Part shown: piece after piece, positions 61,001 to 64,000 of the stretch | Layout of the letters: each line of letters opens with the position of its first letter | Numbering within the stretch: position 1 is the stretch's first letter | DNA from: TMP-24 sp046348855 | GTDB taxonomy: Bacteria; Pseudomonadota; Alphaproteobacteria; Rhodobacterales; Rhodobacteraceae | Assembly (NCBI GenBank): GCA_046348855.1 | Contig: JAXMDK010000017.1 | Location: 1 to 64,000 of the forward strand | Direction of reading: 5' to 3' | Length of the DNA stretch: 64,000 nt | The notes under the pieces: generated by a model | The model's database searches: none | The model's input: only the letters and a program-made list of their open reading frames with translations | Told to the model about the DNA's origin: nothing | Made by a program: the position numbers and the translations under genes

Positions 61001-63182
61001 CACGCAGGGAGGAGGGGAAGACCTGAACCCGGTTTTCCTCGCGGGTCAGCAGCTTTGCTTCTTCGAGCCATGACACGGCTGTCTTGACCCGGGTATCGTC
61101 GGTTGCGGTGTCGCGCTCGAACTCCAGATCCTTCTCGGCACGCACGATCTCGCCAGAAGTTGCGACGACTTCGCCGTGCTTCGAGGTCCTGCCGTCGAGC
61201 CTGCGCAGCGCTTTCAGGATCGCGCCAATTTCGTGCCGCGCGAGCCTTGAACGGGCGGAGAGCGAGAACTGGCGCTCAACATCATCGCCGGCGAAGAGGA
61301 GGACGCAATTGGCGTGCTCCCGATCGCGGCCGGCGCGCCCGGCTTCCTGCAGGTAGTTCTCAAGAGACCCGGGAATGTCGCCATGGACGACAAGCCGGAT
61401 ATCGGGCTTGTCGATCCCCATGCCAAAGGCATTGGTGGCGGCGATCACCCGAAGCTCTCCGATGCGGAACCGTTCCTGAATGTCCCGCTTTTCGTCCGGC
61501 TTCAGTCCCGCATGGAAGTGCTCGGCCGCGAGACCCTGTTGTTTGAGGAACTCAGCGACCCGTTCTGTTGTGCTGCGCGTCGCGCAGTAGACCACAGCGC
61601 CAGAGGCTCCTTCGCGCGGCAGCTTCGCTTCGATCACGTCGAGGATATCGGCAAGCTTGGTCCCGCGTTGGGTCGGTCGTACCTCGAAGGTCAGGTTGGT
61701 GCGGACCGCACCGCCGTCCAGGAGCAAAAGGTCGGCTTCAAGTCGCGACAGGAAATGCTCCCGGATATCGCGGACGACTTCAGGCTTGGCAGTGGCGGTC
61801 AAGCACAGGATCGGCGCCGGGGGCTCGTCGCCCGAGTATTCCTTGATGAAGCGGCCGACATAGCGATAGTCGGGCCGAAAGTCGTGGCCCCATTTCGAAA
61901 TACAGTGGGCTTCATCCAGCACCCAAAGACCGACCTCCCGCTGCGCCAGAACTGAGCGGACCGAGATGCTGCGCAGCTGCTCGGGTGAGATCAGCAGCAT
62001 TGCGGCTTCGCCCATGCGCACTTTGTCGAGGGCGTCTTGGCGTTCGGGTAGCGAGAGCATGCCGTTCACTGTGACGGCAGAGGAAATTCCGGCGCGTGCC
62101 ATTCCCTGCACCTGATCGGACATCAGCGCCACCAGAGGCGAGATAACGACTGTCAGCGCCCCGGTCTTGTCGAACTTGGAAAGCGCCGGGACCTGATAGC
62201 AGACCGATTTCCCGGTGCCGGTAGGCAGGATGCCGAGGATGCTCTGTCCGTGCATCGCCTCATCGACGATCCGTTCCTGCAAGGGTCGGCCCATGTCGTC
62301 CATTGGCTGAGGCCGGAACGCCTCGAAACCGAACCAGCGCGAGAGTGCACGCTTGGGGTCATTCTTTTCGCGACACCAGGCACAGTCGGGGCTGTCGCAG
62401 GCCGTATCACGCAAATGGCGCACGATGAGCGCGGCCTCGCGGAACTGCATGCGCACCCAAGGCGGCATCACGGACTCTCCACCAGCCACCGAAATCCACG
62501 AGAGGGCATAGGCCATCGGCCAGCCGAGCTGCGGACTTGCCAATCGCCCCAGCGTCTGCTCGATACGCCGGCTACATGCACGGCCTGACAGGAGACGCCG
62601 GATCGCATCTTCTGCCGCTCGCGCCGAGGGAGCCGGGGCGGAACGGATAAGACTGAACACGGCATCAAACCCGGCCGAGGCTTCCTGCCGCGTGGCCAGA
62701 AAATGATAGGCGGTCAGCGCGTCGGGTTCAGCCCTATCGAGATCGCGGAATGCGTTGAGCTGGTTTTCCAGGACCTGAAACACCAACCGCGCGTCGAGTT
62801 CTGGATTATTCACATGTCCCGCCTGCAGACGGCCATCATGGTAGTGCTTGACGAGGTGGTGGTAAGGGTTGCGCGGAAAGGCGAGCGGGTTGAGCCACAA
62901 TGTGTCGATCGGCGCGCCGAAGAGCTTCGCCAAGCGCGGTCGCGCCGCAGCGAGGTGGGGCAGATCATGGCGCAGGATGTTGTGGCCGATCAGATGATCG
63001 CTGTTGGCCACCACCCTTTCCAACCGATCAAGTGCGCCTTCCAAGTCACCTTTGCGGGAGAGGATCGGCGGCGTCTTGCCGCGCTGAACCGCCGCAAAGC
63101 CAAAGATCCGAGCAGTCTTGGGATCCACCTCGATGTCGACTGAAACGCACCGCTCGAGAAGCTTGTCTGAAGGTTCATGCAT
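58086..63182 (-). CDS. fused DEDD exonuclease-RecQ-UvrD helicase protein
   Basis: A 1,698-residue multidomain protein. Residues 14-135 form a DnaQ-like exonuclease (SVDIEVDP with D16/E18; LIGHNILRHDLPHL with D73; GHVNNPELDARL with D130). Cysteines 262-270 (CDSPDCAWC) may bind metal. A RecQ helicase follows: Walker A GILPTGTGKSVCY (317-329), DEAH (423-426), CISKWGHDFRPDY (427-439) and QEAGRAGRDRE (612-622). The last third is a UvrD/Rep helicase: AGPGSGKTRVL (1110-1120), VDEYQDIGPEEY (1230-1241), GDDDQNIYAFAG (1265-1276), TAHRAKGLEFDYVVILDG and a MTRARRSL ending. No frame break is seen. Exonuclease plus two opposite-family helicases in one chain suggests DNA end processing, probably defence or repair. 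Confidence 0.88.
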   Translation of the reverse strand: MHEPSDKLLERCVSVDIEVDPKTARIFGFAAVQRGKTPPILSRKGDLEGALDRLERVVANSDHLIGHNILRHDLPHLAAARPRLAKLFGAPIDTLWLNPLAFPRNPYHHLVKHYHDGRLQAGHVNNPELDARLVFQVLENQLNAFRDLDRAEPDALTAYHFLATRQEASAGFDAVFSLIRSAPAPSARAAEDAIRRLLSGRACSRRIEQTLGRLASPQLGWPMAYALSWISVAGGESVMPPWVRMQFREAALIVRHLRDTACDSPDCAWCREKNDPKRALSRWFGFEAFRPQPMDDMGRPLQERIVDEAMHGQSILGILPTGTGKSVCYQVPALSKFDKTGALTVVISPLVALMSDQVQGMARAGISSAVTVNGMLSLPERQDALDKVRMGEAAMLLISPEQLRSISVRSVLAQREVGLWVLDEAHCISKWGHDFRPDYRYVGRFIKEYSGDEPPAPILCLTATAKPEVVRDIREHFLSRLEADLLLLDGGAVRTNLTFEVRPTQRGTKLADILDVIEAKLPREGASGAVVYCATRSTTERVAEFLKQQGLAAEHFHAGLKPDEKRDIQERFRIGELRVIAATNAFGMGIDKPDIRLVVHGDIPGSLENYLQEAGRAGRDREHANCVLLFAGDDVERQFSLSARSRLARHEIGAILKALRRLDGRTSKHGEVVATSGEIVRAEKDLEFERDTATDDTRVKTAVSWLEEAKLLTREENRVQVFPSSLRVQRLEEAETLLAAADITGTRRQQLLDIVRHLMNAPPDQGISTDELTGVSGLTGGGLNKALSDLEALGIARNDVVVTVFIHVGVEGQSSQRLGQASRLEEALIALMREAAPDIEGDEASPLHLAETCQALRDRDHASARPDIVEKLLRGIAGDGRDQDGGRGNIRLRKASRNTLMVALQRSWPVLEQTAAIRRQAAELLLAHLVGKLSKGTRGKDLQVETTMGDLLASLSGDAFLRGAVQDINTLMERALLWPHEQEVVTLGKGLTVFRPAMTVHLRSGGGGFTQKDFTPLDEHYGEQTIQTHVMAAYAEAGLDAMDRALRLSEDYFVLDRDAFLRRWMPGRGAEIRRQTTGTSWKAIVEALDNPVQQKIVADDREQTNVLVLAGPGSGKTRVLVHRIAYLVRVRREDPRGILVLAYNRHAAAEIRARLRHLIGDDASRVTVSTCHALAMRLVGASFVGASGDTHDFDGIVLEAVRQLNGEGLTKSEAEAQRDALIQGYRWILVDEYQDIGPEEYALIAAVAGRSLDDPDLRLSLFAVGDDDQNIYAFAGASIRFIRQFETDYKAKPEFLTDNYRSTRHIIDAANGVIAPAAERMKTGHDISIDQKREKNPPGGAMAEHDPVAAGRVELLHCPHGDVAQAVAAVDQLIRLSRLDPNWSWSRAAVISRDWRRLGPVRAYAEAQGIPVEMANESLPNIWRLREMQSFVAELRRDPTRLLGIAELLELLNGQTRNRWTDLIAEGIAALAREIADKAMPVPDLVEWFAEWSRDTRGEQRGLLLLTAHRAKGLEFDYVVILDGGWEQPSRGEDADAPRRLFYVAMTRARRSLAVMATGAHPFLKPQQDAVLERPVVPDPAGLAGRPPHYVTPDLKLVDLSWAGRLNDGHPALAAINAAQVGDPVMLVADGAAWSIRNEKGQTLGRMARAYNSPEGLEFLRGEIGAIVRWRKSDNKEEFRSTIRRDEWEAILPELVFG

Positions 63183-63378
63183 TGCGGGCGATCGGTCCGA
63201 GATGGTCTTTCATTCTGAGATGTCGTCGATCTTCTCCCGGCTTGAAACACAAGGTTCGCGTGCCTTCGAAGGACCCTGATACAGATACGGCCGTGATGAT
63301 TGGAGAGCTTTCTGTCCCAGTTAGGCGAGAAGCGGAAATTGGGGCGGATGTTGCAACAATGTTGGCGGCCTCACAATC

Positions 63379-64000
63379 CTATTCGACGACAGGATAAAAT
63401 GGCTTCCCCCAGTCCTGTTCCGAATTATCCATCATAAGATCGATAAAGACCGGCAACAGAAACGCCAGAATGGCCCCGCCATCGCGAACTTGCGCTCTGT
63501 TCACGCCGCTGTTCCAGGTCGCGCCGCCATGGATGAGTTGGTTGCGAAGGACATGAGGCGGTCGAAAACGAAACTGAGGACACGCGCGGTATCCCCGGCC
63601 TGAAGGCTTGGTTGAAGGATCGGACGGAAGCATTGAGCCGCGCCTCCCAGTCTTCATACCCGTCGATCCCATTGTGGTGCTGCCAAAACGGATTAAACAC
63701 GAACCGGTTGTCCATCAGCAGACGGACAGGACCGGTGAACCTTTGCCACAAAGCCTTGTAGACATTCTTATCCTTGTCCAGCGCGACAAGCTTGCCGAAG
63801 AAATCCAGAAAGGCCGCGCGTTCACCCGGTGCGATCGACTGGAACTCCCGCTCATCGGCATAGGCCGCATTGAAGGCAATCCAGAGAAACAGAAAGCGTG
63901 CGTCATCGTCTCCATCACAGGCTTCGGACCTGCCGACCCAGCTGATGGCGCGGTGGACGCGCAAGCCCATCGTTTCTGGGAAGCCGGCCCGAATGGCGCG
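63379..64000 (-). pseudogene. HEPN-type protein, frameshifted and cut by the window edge
   Basis: Reading leftwards from the window end, GLRVHRAISWVGR then ARFLFLWIAFNAAYADE, LVALDKDKNVYKALWQRFTG and LLMDNRFVFNPFWQHHNG are in one frame. The continuation is in two other frames: DTARVLSFVFDRLM, then LRNQLIHGGATWNSGVNRAQ to WGKPFYPVVE. The RNQLIH (Rx4H) is the HEPN ribonuclease motif. At least two single-base losses (near 63605 and 63555) break the frame, and the 5' end extends beyond the window. It may be a toxin/defence RNase or a remnant. Confidence 0.75.

Noticed and set aside
1..64000. CRISPR array or rRNA genes.
   Set aside because: No regularly spaced direct repeats and no rRNA-like sequence were seen on either strand.

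Overview
The window is a GC-rich alphaproteobacterial chromosome segment, most likely from Rhodobacterales (Rhodobacter/Rhodovulum/Paracoccus-like). Pointers are the divergent purD and xseA pair, a SAM-II riboswitch in front of metZ, a phaZ-phaC-phaP-phaR block carrying PhaR (CTGC-N3-GCAG) operators, a folE2-type GTP cyclohydrolase, and a dispersed intergenic hairpin followed by a GGGATATTTG-type motif. There is no rRNA operon and no CRISPR array, and I found one tRNA, tRNA-Thr(UGU).

Left part, 1-33.4 kb, is ordinary core chromosome. Its modules are: bestrophin-like channel and purD facing xseA; a membrane di-iron (AlkB-like) hydroxylase with a small secreted protein; a YhhN protein; ftsY and yciB; riboswitch-controlled metZ; folE2; cspA; a five-gene bufferin operon (two near-identical Cys-containing precursor peptides, MNIO enzyme, DUF2063 partner, DoxX); thrS; an alpha/beta hydrolase; the polyhydroxyalkanoate cluster; a LysR regulator facing a glutamylputrescine-type polyamine cluster (two glutamine-synthetase-like ligases, amidotransferase, FAD oxidase, DegT-type aminotransferase); a PhnD-like/TerB/DUF2478 operon; a Crp/Fnr regulator; and an FbpB-type ferric permease.

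Right part, 33.4-64 kb, begins at tRNA-Thr and is an accessory island with lower and uneven GC and many broken genes. After a tRNA 3'-end remnant comes a cyclophilin-like/cupin/hydrolase operon whose divergent LysR regulator has lost all but its first ~30 codons. It is joined directly to a wrecked defence locus reading leftwards: a WYL (CapW/BrxR-like) regulator, the first ~180 residues of a large SF2 helicase, an 828-residue open frame fusing the C-terminal helicase half of a DrmD-like SNF2 protein to the tail of ZorA, and a ZorB lacking its C-terminus. A DUF3489-DUF2924-serine recombinase cassette follows, then a low-GC block with an unknown nuclease-like protein and a complete SPARDA-type short Argonaute system (DUF4365/DREN-APAZ plus short pAgo). 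Next are a helix-hairpin-helix protein with a divergent XRE regulator, then phage-like ParB/methylase/DUF5681 genes, of which one ParB-methylase and one DUF5681 gene are shattered by single-base indels.

The last 11 kb holds an SbcD-like nuclease and SbcC/YhaN-like ATPase pair with a possible operator-bearing promoter. It converges on a 1,698-residue protein that joins a DEDD exonuclease, a RecQ helicase and a UvrD helicase, followed by a frameshifted HEPN-type (Rx4H) protein cut by the window end. This SbcDC/exo-RecQ-UvrD/HEPN group, the DrmD-ZorA chimera, the SPARDA operon with its unknown neighbour, and the twin-precursor bufferin operon are the most interesting parts.
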